Both the position numbers and the translations under genes were made by a program. Positions 34,128 through 44,515 of a stretch of DNA of 64,000 nucleotides are shown here, piece by piece. Under the pieces are notes generated by a model. That model did not search any database and was not told the origin of the DNA. It was given only the letters and a program-made list of their open reading frames with translations. Within the stretch, counting starts at the first letter, position 1, and each line of letters begins with the position of its first letter. The DNA comes from Chitinophagaceae bacterium (GTDB taxonomy: Bacteria; Bacteroidota; Bacteroidia; Chitinophagales; Chitinophagaceae). The stretch covers positions 1 to 64,000 of the forward strand of contig JANWIY010000163.1 in assembly GCA_025449645.1 (NCBI GenBank). The letters are read 5' to 3'.

Positions 34128-36665
34128 TTATAATGCAGTTATCCTGATAATGGCCTTTACTCTTTTATCGGTCTCCTCATCTTTTGTCATCATCCATAAA
34201 AGATAATATTTACCATTGGCCCAGTTGTCAACAAAATTATCATAATAAGGACTACCGGGATTTCCGCTTTGTCCGCCTGGATATATCCCATAAGCTTCGG
34301 TACTTGCCGTAAGCTGAACGATCATGCGCCAACTCGGGCCGTGATCCTCCTTAACAGAATTTATTGCATAAGTGCCGCCGGAATCCATGATGTTCAAACG
34401 GCTGAATGGATCGAGGTTGGCCAGGTGTTCGATGCGGGTTGCTTTCATTTTTCCCCAAACCAATTTTCCTTCACTGTCCAATTGTCTGCATGCGCCTGCA
34501 GCTTTCTTAAAGGCCAGATTTACATCCTGTTTAAGGGTTTCCTTTTCCGGGGTGCGTACATCGTCCAGGAATTCGTAAGCGGAATCCCGCAATATACCTT
34601 CCAGCAGGGTGCTTTCATGAGGATAAAATCCCGGCATATTGTCTTTTTCAAGATCATCATCCCATACAATACTGGTGAGACTGTCCCACACTTCCTTAAA
34701 AATGGATGGTCCTTTGCCTTCGGCTTCATAGTGGAGATCCCATTCCCTCAAAAGGTCATAATACTTTCTTTCCGTTGCGTTCAGGTCGGAAGAATCTATA
34801 TTTCTTAGAAGCACGGGTCTGGCCATTTCGGCAAACAGGTTGTACGTGTCCGTTTGCAACTTCATCATGTCTTCAATACCGATATCCTTCATCTGGTTAA
34901 GATAACGGTTGATCATCATGCCACGGTAGTTAGGGTAAGATCCGCCTAAATAATAAGGATATACGCCGGGGTCCACGGGATACTGGTTTGCGCTGCTTAC
35001 ATACCCGCGTTCGGGATTCACCATGATTGGATTTTCATCCTGGGGGATCATTCCCTGCCATGCATAGCTGCTGTCGGTCCCGGGCATTACAAAATCTCCC
35101 TGCCTTTTCCACTTGGCAGGAAATTCCCCCTGATCGCAAATGGCAATTTCACCCTGCTTGGAGGCAAAGGCAACGTTTTGTCCGGGCGTATGCAGCCATT
35201 TGATTGCTGCGAGATAATCGGAATAATTTCTGGCGTGATCCAGTGCATTGAAAATCATCAATTCATTTCCGGCATCATGGGCTTTCCAGCGGACGGCATA
35301 ATATTTATTATTTGTCAGCCTGTTGCCGGAATAACTTTTATCATACATCACAGGACCAAAAACAGTATAGGCAACGGTATCAACATATTCCGGCTCGCCC
35401 TTCTGCAAAATATGTTCATAGCGGAATTCGGCCGGCTTCCATTCACCATTATACCAGTATTCCTTTTTGCTGTCATCTTTGAATTGTATTTCATAATAAT
35501 CCCTGACATCGCGCATGGCATTGGTGAATCCAAATGCGCAACTGTCGTTAAAGCCGATAATGATGCCGGGAGCGCCGGGAAAACTTGCACCATAAGCGTT
35601 AAAGGAAGGACAGCTTAATTGCATTTCGTACCAAAGGGATGGAAGGTGCAGGCCCAGGTGTGGATCATTGCAGAGTATGGGAGCTCCGCTCTTTGTCCTC
35701 TTTCCGCTGATTGCCCAGTTATTGCTGCCATTATCCCGGTCGGGCTTGGTCGCTTTCACACTAACGGTGTCCGTGCTATGAAGATATGCTGAGTCGCTGC
35801 CGGGCGGAGGTTTTGGTATTAGTCTGGAGCCCCAGATTGAATCGCCGCGAACGCTCATATTTGGGTAAATTGTCCATCCATCCTTTGCTTCATGCGGGGT
35901 TTTACCTGAATGCGAAGCCAATAGGCCGGGTTTTGCTGAAAGCGTATCAAATGGAACAATCGGATCCAGGGAATCCTGTTTAACCGGGAACATTTTATTA
36001 AAAGTCGTATAACCCAGCAGGGACCTGAGGTTGGTATATTCGAAATCGTCTTCCGCTCCGGCGAGATCGAGCGACATAAATTTCAGGAATAGGGCTGTCT
36101 TCAGATTGCTCCACAATTCCGGCTTATAATTCAATAATTTATATTCAACCGGGAGCTCGCTTTCTTTGAGGTTCGTGATATAGGCATTTACACCCGCAGT
36201 ATAAGCGTCTGCCTCAGCTTTGGAAACCGAATCCTGTTCCAATGCCACTACTGCTTTCTCGGCGGCATAGCCCATGCCCAGTCTTCTTTTTTCCCGGTCG
36301 AAATTCAATGCCCTGGGCCCGATCAATTCACTTATCCGGCCGGCAGCTGCATAGGTCTGGAATTCCATCTGCCATAAGCGGAACTTAGCATGCAGGTAGC
36401 CCTGAAGATAAAATGCGTCTGCGTCATTTCCGGCAAAAATATGGGGAACAAGGCGCTCGTCCAGGTACACTTCAGCAGGTTCCCTGAGTCCTGGCAGCTG
36501 CAGATCCTGTCCGAAATCCTTATCTACCGGCTCTGCGTTCTGCCAAAAACCATGTTGCGGGCTCAGGAACTTTCCTATTGGCGGAATTTTCCCCCAGGGA
36601 GAGTTGAATGCAATGACCAGTAAAACGGTTATGGCTACGGATATCAGGAATGGAATAAACTTCAT
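34128..36665 (-). CDS. Penicillin acylase family protein (Ntn hydrolase precursor)
   Basis: The 845-residue precursor has an N-terminal membrane/signal segment (about 5-20) and an alpha chain with LRDEYLIPHI-like text (VYLDERLVPHIFA). The beta-chain start is at S314 in NGSNNWAISG, and autocleavage before S314 would create the active N-terminal serine nucleophile. NDPHLGLHLPSLWYEMQL and GFTNAMRDVRDYYE are standard beta-chain motifs. It acts in the periplasm on amides, with natural substrates possibly acyl-homoserine lactones or others (inference). It is divergent from trhO. Confidence 0.93.
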   Translation of the reverse strand: MKFIPFLISVAITVLLVIAFNSPWGKIPPIGKFLSPQHGFWQNAEPVDKDFGQDLQLPGLREPAEVYLDERLVPHIFAGNDADAFYLQGYLHAKFRLWQMEFQTYAAAGRISELIGPRALNFDREKRRLGMGYAAEKAVVALEQDSVSKAEADAYTAGVNAYITNLKESELPVEYKLLNYKPELWSNLKTALFLKFMSLDLAGAEDDFEYTNLRSLLGYTTFNKMFPVKQDSLDPIVPFDTLSAKPGLLASHSGKTPHEAKDGWTIYPNMSVRGDSIWGSRLIPKPPPGSDSAYLHSTDTVSVKATKPDRDNGSNNWAISGKRTKSGAPILCNDPHLGLHLPSLWYEMQLSCPSFNAYGASFPGAPGIIIGFNDSCAFGFTNAMRDVRDYYEIQFKDDSKKEYWYNGEWKPAEFRYEHILQKGEPEYVDTVAYTVFGPVMYDKSYSGNRLTNNKYYAVRWKAHDAGNELMIFNALDHARNYSDYLAAIKWLHTPGQNVAFASKQGEIAICDQGEFPAKWKRQGDFVMPGTDSSYAWQGMIPQDENPIMVNPERGYVSSANQYPVDPGVYPYYLGGSYPNYRGMMINRYLNQMKDIGIEDMMKLQTDTYNLFAEMARPVLLRNIDSSDLNATERKYYDLLREWDLHYEAEGKGPSIFKEVWDSLTSIVWDDDLEKDNMPGFYPHESTLLEGILRDSAYEFLDDVRTPEKETLKQDVNLAFKKAAGACRQLDSEGKLVWGKMKATRIEHLANLDPFSRLNIMDSGGTYAINSVKEDHGPSWRMIVQLTASTEAYGIYPGGQSGNPGSPYYDNFVDNWANGKYYLLWMMTKDEETDKRVKAIIRITAL

Positions 36666-36772
36666 GAAGTGTTTTTCTGCGTTGAAATTCGTTTAAAAGT
36701 AAAATATTTTTAGCCAATTCTGAAGGGTTTGATGAAATCGCAGCTCAGTTTCTTAAAACCTCAACCCTTTAG

Positions 36773-36780
36773 TAAATTTG
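36773..36780 (+). promoter_or_regulatory. -7 element TAAATTTG directly before the trhO GTG
   Basis: This exact TAnnTTTG match ends four bases before the GTG start (36785). The expected transcription start falls on the start codon, pointing to a leaderless message. Confidence 0.5.
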
Positions 36781-36784
36781 CGGC

Positions 36785-37840
36785 GTGGCACTACTTCATA
36801 ACCGGATATCGCAAAAAGAGCTTAAACAAAGGCTGTTTGAAGAAACAGAACCGCGGACGACCATTTCGTTTTACCGTTACTTTCCCATTGCCGATCCTAT
36901 GTGTTTCCGGGATGAATTATACCTTGCGCTTTCCGGTTTACAATTATTCGGAAGAATCTACCTGGCCCGGGAAGGCATCAACGCGCAGGTGAGTGTACCC
37001 ATTTCCAGGTTAGAGGCATTCCGTGATTTTCTTGAATCACAGGCACCATTAAAAGGTCTCCGGCTGAACAGGGCCGTAGCGGATGACGGCAAATCGTTCT
37101 GGGTTTTAAAGATTAAGGTCCGGAATAAGATTGTAGCGGACGGCATCCGGGATGAGAACTTCAGCATGGAGAAGAAGGGAATGTATGTAAACGCAGAAGC
37201 GTTTAATGAACTCAGTAAGGATCCCGAGACGGTGGTCGTGGATATGCGGAATCATTATGAATATGAAGTGGGGCATTTCGAATGCGCCATGGAGATTCCC
37301 AGTGATACTTTTCGGGAGCAACTTCCCATGGCGGCCAGATTATTAAGGGAAAAGAAGGATAAGCCGGTGATCATGTATTGCACGGGTGGCATACGTTGCG
37401 AAAAAGCCAGTGCTTACCTGCTGCATCAGGGTTTCAGGAAAGTATATCATTTGGAAGGCGGCATCATTCACTATGCAAATACCGTAAGGGAAAAAGGGCT
37501 GGAAAATAGGTTCCGTGGTAAAAATTTTGTATTTGATGAGCGCCTCGGCGAGCCGATTTCGGAAGACGTGATCGCGCACTGCCACCAATGCGGCAAACAA
37601 GCCGATACGCATACGAATTGTAAAAACAGCGCCTGCCATCTGTTGTTTATCCAATGTCCGGAATGCGCGGCGAAATACGAAGGGTGCTGCAGCCCGGAGT
37701 GCCAGGAAATTTACAATCTCCCCGAAGAAGCACAAAAATTAATCCGCAGGGGAAAGAAAAATGATCAGCGGATTTTTAGTAAGGGGAGGAAGGGGAGGGG
37801 TGATTTGAAAATGTGGAAATGTGGAAATGTGAAAATGTGA
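36785..37840 (+). CDS. trhO: tRNA uridine 5-hydroxylase TrhO (rhodanese family)
   Basis: TrhO (YceA family) makes 5-hydroxyuridine at tRNA position 34 in an oxygen-dependent way. The 351-residue protein has the N-terminal acylphosphatase-like domain ([11 protein letters not shown] ... [17 protein letters not shown]), a rhodanese domain with active-site C199 in YCTGGIRC, and a Cys-rich C-terminal region (HCHQCG ... [16 protein letters not shown]) that may bind zinc. The start is GTG at 36785, giving the family-typical MALLHNRIS. The last 12 or so residues and the stop are encoded by R2 repeat sequence. Confidence 0.92.
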   Translation: MALLHNRISQKELKQRLFEETEPRTTISFYRYFPIADPMCFRDELYLALSGLQLFGRIYLAREGINAQVSVPISRLEAFRDFLESQAPLKGLRLNRAVADDGKSFWVLKIKVRNKIVADGIRDENFSMEKKGMYVNAEAFNELSKDPETVVVDMRNHYEYEVGHFECAMEIPSDTFREQLPMAARLLREKKDKPVIMYCTGGIRCEKASAYLLHQGFRKVYHLEGGIIHYANTVREKGLENRFRGKNFVFDERLGEPISEDVIAHCHQCGKQADTHTNCKNSACHLLFIQCPECAAKYEGCCSPECQEIYNLPEEAQKLIRRGKKNDQRIFSKGRKGRGDLKMWKCGNVKM

Positions 37841-37870
37841 AAATGTGAAAATGTGAAAATGTGAAAATTA
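37802..37870 (+). repeat. R2-type short tandem (GAAAATGTG), copy 2
   Basis: GATTTGAAAATGTGG followed by repeats of a 9-base GAAAATGTG word. It covers the 3' end of trhO, including its stop, and resembles the AT-rich half of the unit at 26266. Confidence 0.8.
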
Positions 37871-37917
37871 AGACCCTTATGAGGAATGCAATTTCACTTA
37901 AAATCCGCAGTGACCCA

Positions 37918-37950
37918 TTTTTACTTTTTACTTTTTACTTTTTACTTTTT
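37918..37950 (+). repeat. R3 tract (TTTTTACTTTTTA), copy 2, containing the purC stop
   Basis: Four TTTTTAC-type words. On the minus strand they supply the purC stop (37944-37942). As at 26266-26676, an R2 array lies to its left. Confidence 0.8.
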
Positions 37951-38868
37951 CCCTTTTAATTCCCCGACAACCACCTCATAAATCTCATCCCCGGTCATCG
38001 TAACCCGAACGAATTTCTCCCCGATAACTTTTTCATATAATTCGATATAGCGGTTGGAAATGGTTTGTATCCATTCGTCAGTCATTTCAGGCACCTGCTG
38101 ACCTTCTTTGCCCATGAAATTATTGCCAATTAACCACTCCCGTACAAATTCCTTACTGAGCTGCTTTTGCTTTTCCCCCCTTTTTTGCTTTTCTTCAAAA
38201 CCGTCAGTGTAAAAGTACCGGGAGGAATCGGGTGTGTGGATCTCATCCATCAGATAAATCGTGTTGCCGATCTTTCCAAATTCATATTTGGTGTCCACCA
38301 GGATCAGCCCTCTTTTGCCCGCAATCTCTTTTCCCCGCTGAAAAAGCGCCAGTGTATATCGTTCCAGGATCTGATAATCGTTTTCATTCACAATCCCGCG
38401 TGAAATAATTTCTGCTCGGGAAATGTCTTCGTCATGACCGGCTTCTGCCTTTGTGGACGGGGTTATGATGGGCTGGGGAAAGTAGTCGTTTTCTTTTAAC
38501 CCCTCAGGTAAGGCCACACCACATAAGTTTCTTTTTCCGTCGGAATAGGTTCGCCACGCATGTCCGGTCAGGTTTCCCCTGACCACCATTTCCACGCGGT
38601 AAGGAATGCATCGCTTTCCGATACTTACCTGCGGAGCGGGGACGGACAGCAACCAATTGGGGCAGATATCCCGTGTGGCATTCAACATATATGCAGCAAT
38701 CAGATTCAGAACCTGTCCTTTGTAGGGGATGGGACGGGGAAGGATCACATCAAATGCAGAGATCCTGTCGCTCGCGACCATCACCAGCAATTCTTCTTTA
38801 ATGCTATATACATCGCGAACCTTGCCACGGTAAAAACCAGTCTGATCCGGAAAATTAAATCTGTCCAT
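37942..38868 (-). CDS. purC: Phosphoribosylaminoimidazole-succinocarboxamide synthase
   Basis: PurC ligates aspartate to CAIR with ATP in purine synthesis. The 308-residue protein has [47 protein letters not shown] and LVDTKYEFG ... [12 protein letters not shown]. The length fits the longer SAICAR synthase type. ATG 38868 is used; the in-frame TTG at 38886 adds six residues. The near-consensus element AATATTTG (38890-38883, minus strand) precedes it by about 14 bases. Confidence 0.96.
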   Translation of the reverse strand: MDRFNFPDQTGFYRGKVRDVYSIKEELLVMVASDRISAFDVILPRPIPYKGQVLNLIAAYMLNATRDICPNWLLSVPAPQVSIGKRCIPYRVEMVVRGNLTGHAWRTYSDGKRNLCGVALPEGLKENDYFPQPIITPSTKAEAGHDEDISRAEIISRGIVNENDYQILERYTLALFQRGKEIAGKRGLILVDTKYEFGKIGNTIYLMDEIHTPDSSRYFYTDGFEEKQKRGEKQKQLSKEFVREWLIGNNFMGKEGQQVPEMTDEWIQTISNRYIELYEKVIGEKFVRVTMTGDEIYEVVVGELKGKK

Positions 38869-39054
38869 CTGTCGATTTGATTGCAAATATTGGAATTAGA
38901 TTTTAATTCCCGCTTTTTAAACCATTATTCAACTGGAAATTAATCCCGGAAATACAAGGCAGGGTATCATCATCCGGCAAATAATTTTTATTTAACCGGA
39001 ACAAGGCTGTATTTTCCCTCCAGCTTACCAATTCAATAACAAAAATTGCTGGCC

Positions 39055-41847
39055 ATGAAACATCATTTGGGCACCATATGCATCCTTTTGATTTGCATTT
39101 TATTTCATACTCGCCTCATCGCACAAACTTCAATCCTTTCCGGAAGAATTATTAATTCAGAAACAAAAGAAGGAATTCCTGCGGCATCCGTGCTGCTGAA
39201 AGGAGCTACCTCCGGAACATTTACAGATAGCCGGGGTAATTTCAAACTCAATACGAGCCATTCGTTTCCTGTTATACTTGTCATTTCCTCCGTTGGATAT
39301 CGATCCAAAGAAATTCCGGTAGACAATAGTGCGCAATTTCTGGAGCTAACCCTTGAGCCGGTCTCAACCATGGGAACTGAAGTCGTGGTTTCTGCAACAC
39401 GCTCCCAAATCAGAAGCCTGGAATCCCCTGTTTCCATCGAACGATTGAGCGGCGCAGCAGCCCTGGAAGTTCCGGCGCCTTCTTTCTATGATGCGCTTGC
39501 AAATCTGAAAGGCGTAGACGCGGTCACTTCCTCCATCTTTTTTAAAACCTTGGGTACAAGAGGATTTAACGGAAGCGGAAATCTGAGAATGAACCAGCTG
39601 GTGGACGGAATGGATAATCAGGCACCGGGATTGAATTTTTCCGTAGGCAATATTGTAGGTCTGAATGAACTGGATTTGGACAATGTGGAACTTCTGCCGG
39701 GAGCGTCTTCGGCACTGTACGGGTCGGGTGGCATGACGGGCACCATATTAATGACCAGTAAGGATCCATTTAAGTACCAGGGACTGAGCGTTCAGGTGAA
39801 ACAAGGTATAAATCATATTCATGATGCCCAAAGTAATCCTTCTCCCTACTATGACTGGATGGCCAGATATGCTAAAGCATTCAACAATACATTCGCATTC
39901 CGGATTTCAGCCGAATATACCAAGGCCAGGGACTGGATGGTTTCTGATTACCGCAACTTCAGCGCCTTAAAAGGGCAACCCATTGCAGGCGACCGCAGCC
40001 TGTCCGATTATAACGGAATAAACACTTATGGGGACGAGAGTGCTTATTTTAATGTAAAGGATCAATTGAATATTGCGTCTGCAAATTATGCTTCTGCATC
40101 GCAGGCCGCTGCTGCTGCCGGGAATCCGGTACTGGCAGGGCAATACCACGCTATGTCGGTGGAGGTTGGCCAGCTCGCTTTCCTCACACCTGCCAGTTCA
40201 AACGTTACCCGCACAGGTTACAATGAAAATAATTTAACGGATTATAAAGCCTACAATTTCAAAACCTCCGCGGGGCTGTTTTACAAAATTAGCGATAATA
40301 TCACCGCCAGTCTGAGCGGCAACTTCGGAATTGCAAGTACCATTTATCAGGGAACAGACCGTTTCAGTTTGAAAAATGTACGCATTGGCCAATACAAGGC
40401 CGAAATAACAGGCAGCCGGTTTTATGCGCGCATATATACCACGCAGGAAAATGCGGGTGATTCTTATGATATGGTGGCAGCAGCAACATTGCTGAATGAA
40501 GTGTATGCGCCCACTGCTTCGGTTTGGGCGCCTAATTATATTGAAGCCTATGCGCAGACGCTCAGTTCGGCCATTGGGTTAGGACAATCTCCGAGTCAGG
40601 CTTATGTTATCGCGAGCGCAGGTGCACGGGGGTACGCGGATACACACCGGCTGCAACCGGGCAGTACTGCTTTTAGAAATGCACTGGCTTCCATTGAAAA
40701 GCAACCCATCCCTGAAGGAGCTAAATTCAATGACCAGACAGACCTGTATGTCGGGGAAGGCATGTACAATATTTCCGATCTGATTAAATGGGCCGATCTC
40801 ACGGTGGGCGCGGATACCCGTGAATTTATTTTGAATTCCCATGGAACCATTTTCTCTGATACGGCCGGGACGATCCCCATCAATGAGACAGGAGCTTTTG
40901 CACAGCTGCAAAAAGGATTTCTGAATAATCTGTTGAAAATGACCCTGGCAGGAAGGTATGATAAGAATTCCAATTTCGCGGGCCGGTTTACACCCCGGGT
41001 AACTGCCGTGTTTCGTGTTGCACCGGACAATTTTATACGGGCTTCTTATCAGACAGCCTACCGCTTTCCTTCAACCCAAAATCAATACATCAACCTGCAA
41101 ACCGGATCAGCGCGTTTAATAGGAGGTCTGCCCCAATTTATTGATGCGTATGGTTTAAGAACTGACACTTATGACACGGCTTCGCTCGGTAATTATGCAC
41201 GGACGGGGGCTCCGCCCGTGCAATATCAGTTCAGGGAGTTTAAGCCGGAAACCGTGGCTTCCTGGGAGTTGGGATATAAAGGACTTATAGCAAAGAAACT
41301 GCTGATTGATATTTATGGCTTTTACGCTCAATACACTAATTTTATAGGCCTCACGGTGCTGGTAAAGAATCCTTTTACGCAGGGACAGACGCCGGTAAAC
41401 ACATTCGGGATCTATACGAACAGCAGTAATAAGGTGAATACAGTGGGAGCGGGCCTGGGGCTGGATTATTCTCTGCCCCTGGGATTTATTGCCTCCGGAA
41501 ATATTGCTTACAACGATATATCCAACAAGGATGTTTCGGTGCTCACCCAATTCAACACACCCAAAATAAAATTCAATCTTTCTATTGCAAACTATACCCT
41601 TGCGAAATATTATGGGTTTAATTTCAGTTACCGCTGGCAGGAAAGCTATATTTATGAATCTTCTTTTGTGAGTGGGACTACTCCGGAATTTGGCACGCTG
41701 GACGGACAGATCAGCAGAAAACTTCCGAAGATCAATTGCCTGATCAAGATCGGCGCAACCAATTTATTAAATAAATATCATGTGGATGCAATCGGCGATT
41801 CGAGGATTGGCGGATTATATTATGTTAGCCTGGGTTATAATTTATGA
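39055..41847 (+). CDS. TonB-dependent receptor with carboxypeptidase-like domain
   Basis: This outer-membrane importer (930 aa) has a signal peptide ending near IAQ, then a carboxypeptidase-regulatory-like domain (LSGRIINSETKEGIPAASVLLKG). A plug domain carries LVDGMDNQAPGLNFSVGN and NVELLPGASSALYGSGGMTG, and a long barrel follows. No SusD partner is near, so it is not a SusC pair. The ligand is unknown. The ATG at 39055 is chosen over an in-frame TTG at 39046. Confidence 0.92.
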   Translation: MKHHLGTICILLICILFHTRLIAQTSILSGRIINSETKEGIPAASVLLKGATSGTFTDSRGNFKLNTSHSFPVILVISSVGYRSKEIPVDNSAQFLELTLEPVSTMGTEVVVSATRSQIRSLESPVSIERLSGAAALEVPAPSFYDALANLKGVDAVTSSIFFKTLGTRGFNGSGNLRMNQLVDGMDNQAPGLNFSVGNIVGLNELDLDNVELLPGASSALYGSGGMTGTILMTSKDPFKYQGLSVQVKQGINHIHDAQSNPSPYYDWMARYAKAFNNTFAFRISAEYTKARDWMVSDYRNFSALKGQPIAGDRSLSDYNGINTYGDESAYFNVKDQLNIASANYASASQAAAAAGNPVLAGQYHAMSVEVGQLAFLTPASSNVTRTGYNENNLTDYKAYNFKTSAGLFYKISDNITASLSGNFGIASTIYQGTDRFSLKNVRIGQYKAEITGSRFYARIYTTQENAGDSYDMVAAATLLNEVYAPTASVWAPNYIEAYAQTLSSAIGLGQSPSQAYVIASAGARGYADTHRLQPGSTAFRNALASIEKQPIPEGAKFNDQTDLYVGEGMYNISDLIKWADLTVGADTREFILNSHGTIFSDTAGTIPINETGAFAQLQKGFLNNLLKMTLAGRYDKNSNFAGRFTPRVTAVFRVAPDNFIRASYQTAYRFPSTQNQYINLQTGSARLIGGLPQFIDAYGLRTDTYDTASLGNYARTGAPPVQYQFREFKPETVASWELGYKGLIAKKLLIDIYGFYAQYTNFIGLTVLVKNPFTQGQTPVNTFGIYTNSSNKVNTVGAGLGLDYSLPLGFIASGNIAYNDISNKDVSVLTQFNTPKIKFNLSIANYTLAKYYGFNFSYRWQESYIYESSFVSGTTPEFGTLDGQISRKLPKINCLIKIGATNLLNKYHVDAIGDSRIGGLYYVSLGYNL

Positions 41848-41911
41848 TGGATACAAACTTTAGATTTTGAAAATAGCTGGGCCTGCGAATCTGAATATAA
41901 AATGATGCCAA

Positions 41912-43012
41912 TCAGACGTTAAACCGGAAATGCATCACGTCGCCATCTTTTACAACATAGTCTTTTCCTTCAATCCGGAGCCTGCCTGCTTCACGACAGG
42001 CAGCTTCTGATTTATATTTTAAGAAATCGTTGTATGCGATCACTTCGGCCTTGATGAATCCTTTTTCAAAATCTGTATGTATCACGCCTGCAGCCTGAGG
42101 GGCCTTCCACCCAGTATGGATTGTCCATGCCCGCACTTCCTGAACTCCGGCTGTAAAATAAGTTTGTAAGGAAAGCAGGGTATAGGCAGCCCGGATCATT
42201 TTATTGAGGGCCGGCTCTTTCATTTGATACTCTTCCATGAACATGCCTTTGTCCTCGGCATTTTCCAGTTCTGCGATCTGTTGTTCTATGGAATTGTTCA
42301 TGATGATCATCTGTGCCATTTCTTCTTCGACCGCCTTTTTCAATGCTGTTGTAAACATGTTCCCGGTATGCATGGATGCTTCATCCACATTGGCTACGTA
42401 CAATACGGGTTTATCTGTAAGTAAAAAAAGATCGGCGATAGCAGACTTATCCTCCTTGCGCAGGTCGAGATCCCGGATATTATTTCCTTTTTCAAGATGC
42501 TGCTTGCATCGTTTAAGTATTTCATATTCGGCTTTCACTTTCGGGTCAGCCGTACGCAATAGTTTTTCTGTGCGTGAAAATTTTCTTTCTACACTATCGA
42601 GATCTTTGAGCTGGAGTTCGGTATCAATAATTTCTTTGTCGGATATGGGATCGATCCCGCCTTCGTCACGCAGTATATTTTCATCTTCAAAACACCGGAT
42701 AACATGCACGATGGCATCCACTTCACGGATATTGGCAAGGAACTTATTTCCCAGACCTTCCCCTTTGCTGGCGCCCTTCACCAAACCCGCTATATCAACG
42801 ATTTCAATCTGTGTTGGAACGATCCGGTTGGGATTCACCAGCTCTGCGAGTTTTTCCAGCCTGGAGTCTGGAACATCTACAAGTCCTATATTGGGTTCGA
42901 TGGTACAGAAACGATAATTACTGGCCTGCGCCTTGGCACTGCTGCTGACTGCATTGAAAAGGGTGGATTTGCCTACATTGGGTAGGCCGACAATGCCTGC
43001 CTTTAACGACAT
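41912..43012 (-). CDS. ychF: Redox-regulated ATPase YchF
   Basis: YchF is a conserved OBG-family ATPase linked to ribosomes and stress response. The 366-residue protein has the P-loop GLPNVGKSTLFN, VDIAGLVKGASKGEGLGNKFL, YVANVDEA in place of the GTP-specific NKxD (hence ATP preference), and a C-terminal TGS domain ending in YVVKDGDVMHFRFNV. A TATCTTTG element lies about 47 bases upstream. Confidence 0.97.
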   Translation of the reverse strand: MSLKAGIVGLPNVGKSTLFNAVSSSAKAQASNYRFCTIEPNIGLVDVPDSRLEKLAELVNPNRIVPTQIEIVDIAGLVKGASKGEGLGNKFLANIREVDAIVHVIRCFEDENILRDEGGIDPISDKEIIDTELQLKDLDSVERKFSRTEKLLRTADPKVKAEYEILKRCKQHLEKGNNIRDLDLRKEDKSAIADLFLLTDKPVLYVANVDEASMHTGNMFTTALKKAVEEEMAQMIIMNNSIEQQIAELENAEDKGMFMEEYQMKEPALNKMIRAAYTLLSLQTYFTAGVQEVRAWTIHTGWKAPQAAGVIHTDFEKGFIKAEVIAYNDFLKYKSEAACREAGRLRIEGKDYVVKDGDVMHFRFNV

Positions 43013-43058
43013 GGGTTATATTATTTTTAGGATTGGGAACGGATTGTTTTTGAGCCCG

Positions 43059-43066
43059 CAAAGATA
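43059..43066 (-). promoter_or_regulatory. -7 element TATCTTTG for ychF
   Basis: Exact TAnnTTTG match on the minus strand, 46 bases before the ATG at 43012. No -33 element at the expected distance. Confidence 0.5.
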
Positions 43067-43126
43067 GAAGTATTTGAGAGATCGTTATTTTATTACTTAT
43101 ATTCATTCCACAATTAATGGAAGGAT

Positions 43127-44359
43127 ATGGCGCTGAATCTCATCTGGATCATTTTTTTTCTGATAGCCTTCATTACTGCCCTGGTGCGCCTCATCGTTTA
43201 CGGAGATACGGATATTTTTAAAACCATCGTGGACGGCGTTTTCGATTCTGCGAATACGAGTGTTCAGATCGCTATCGGACTGATCGGCGTGATGGCGCTT
43301 TTTCTGGGATTTATGAATGTGGGGGAAAAAGCCGGAGCCGTCAGGTTCCTTTCCCGGATCATCGGACCTTTTTTCAACCGTTTGTTTCCCGAAGTGCCGA
43401 AGGATCATCCTTCCATGGGACATATGGTTATGAATTTCTCTGCCAACCTCCTCGGCCTGGACAACGCGGCCACTCCATTCGGCTTAAAAGCAATGATAAG
43501 TCTTCAGGAGCTTAACCCGAATAAAGACACCGCATCAAATGCACAGATCATGTTCATGGTGCTTCATGCTTCCGGACTTACTATTATCCCTGTGAGCATT
43601 ATTGCTCAAAGGGCCATCCTAAAATCAAATGACCCCACGAGTATTTTCATTCCATGTATGATCGCCACTTTTGCTGCGACCGTGGTTGCGCTGACGGTTG
43701 TGGCCATAAAGCAAAAGATCAATTTATTTCAGCCCGTGATCCTGCTTTGGGTTGGCGGAATTTCTTTGCTGATTGCTTCTCTCGTTTATGTATTGCATAT
43801 GCACGGTGATTTCATTGTTCCATTTTCCAAGATATCCAGTAACGGGCTCATTCTTTTGCTATTTATTATTTTCATCGTAGGCGGAATGATCAAAAGGATC
43901 AATGTTTACGAAGCTTTCATTGATGGTGCCAAGGAAGGTTTCCAGGTGGCAGTCACGATTATTCCATACCTGGTAGGCATGCTCGTGGCCATCAGCGTGC
44001 TCAGGAGCTGCGGCGTGTTTGATTATATCGTGCAGGGAATCGGATCTTTTTTCCATATGCTTCATGTGAACACCGATTTTGTTTCGGCTTTGCCGACGGC
44101 GCTGATGCGCCCGCTGAGTGGCAGCGGGGGAAGGGCCATGATGATTGATACTATGAAGACTTACGGACCGGATTCTTTTCCCGGACAGCTTTCAGGTATA
44201 TTTCAGGGCACCGCAGATTCTACCTTCTATATTGCCGCATTATATTTTGGCTCGGTAGGCATTAAAAGGATACGGTATGCTATTCCTGCAGCATTGATTG
44301 CAGACCTTGCGGCGATTGTTACCGCTATTTTGATTGGGTATTTGTTTTTTCCCCATTAA
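43127..44359 (+). CDS. Nucleoside-recognition (SpmA-SpmB fused) membrane protein
   Basis: The 410-residue polytopic protein joins two homologous gate-domain halves, like spore maturation proteins A and B fused. The first half has MNFSANLLGLDNAATPFGLKAM. The second half begins near residue 210 and has PYLVGMLVAISVLRSCG ... ALMRPLSGSGGRAMMI. Despite the name it occurs widely in non-sporulating Bacteroidota. A transport role, perhaps for nucleosides or small metabolites, is an inference. An R1 repeat element follows its stop. Confidence 0.88.
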   Translation: MALNLIWIIFFLIAFITALVRLIVYGDTDIFKTIVDGVFDSANTSVQIAIGLIGVMALFLGFMNVGEKAGAVRFLSRIIGPFFNRLFPEVPKDHPSMGHMVMNFSANLLGLDNAATPFGLKAMISLQELNPNKDTASNAQIMFMVLHASGLTIIPVSIIAQRAILKSNDPTSIFIPCMIATFAATVVALTVVAIKQKINLFQPVILLWVGGISLLIASLVYVLHMHGDFIVPFSKISSNGLILLLFIIFIVGGMIKRINVYEAFIDGAKEGFQVAVTIIPYLVGMLVAISVLRSCGVFDYIVQGIGSFFHMLHVNTDFVSALPTALMRPLSGSGGRAMMIDTMKTYGPDSFPGQLSGIFQGTADSTFYIAALYFGSVGIKRIRYAIPAALIADLAAIVTAILIGYLFFPH

Positions 44360-44364
44360 TAATT

Positions 44365-44510
44365 GGTTGATGGTAGATGGTAGATGGTAGATGGTTGATG
44401 GAATTCAGGTGCAACAGTTTATTTGAATTTACCAACCTTGTTTGTCAAATTCGTTTTCGGTATATATCCGTCGGAGGCTTCCATCAACCATCTACCATTT
44501 ACCATCAACC
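44365..44510. repeat. R1 intergenic inverted-repeat element with conserved core (copy B)
   Basis: The left arm is a run of GGTTGATGGTAGATGG words; the right arm is CCATCAACCATCTACC words. The core of about 80 bases contains AATTCGTTTTCGG and an AACCTTG word, the reverse complement of the core in copy A (5517-5653). TCAGGTGC beside the left arm also occurs in the short copy at 3140. It fills the gap between two convergent genes. Confidence 0.82.
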
Positions 44511-44515
44511 GCAAC

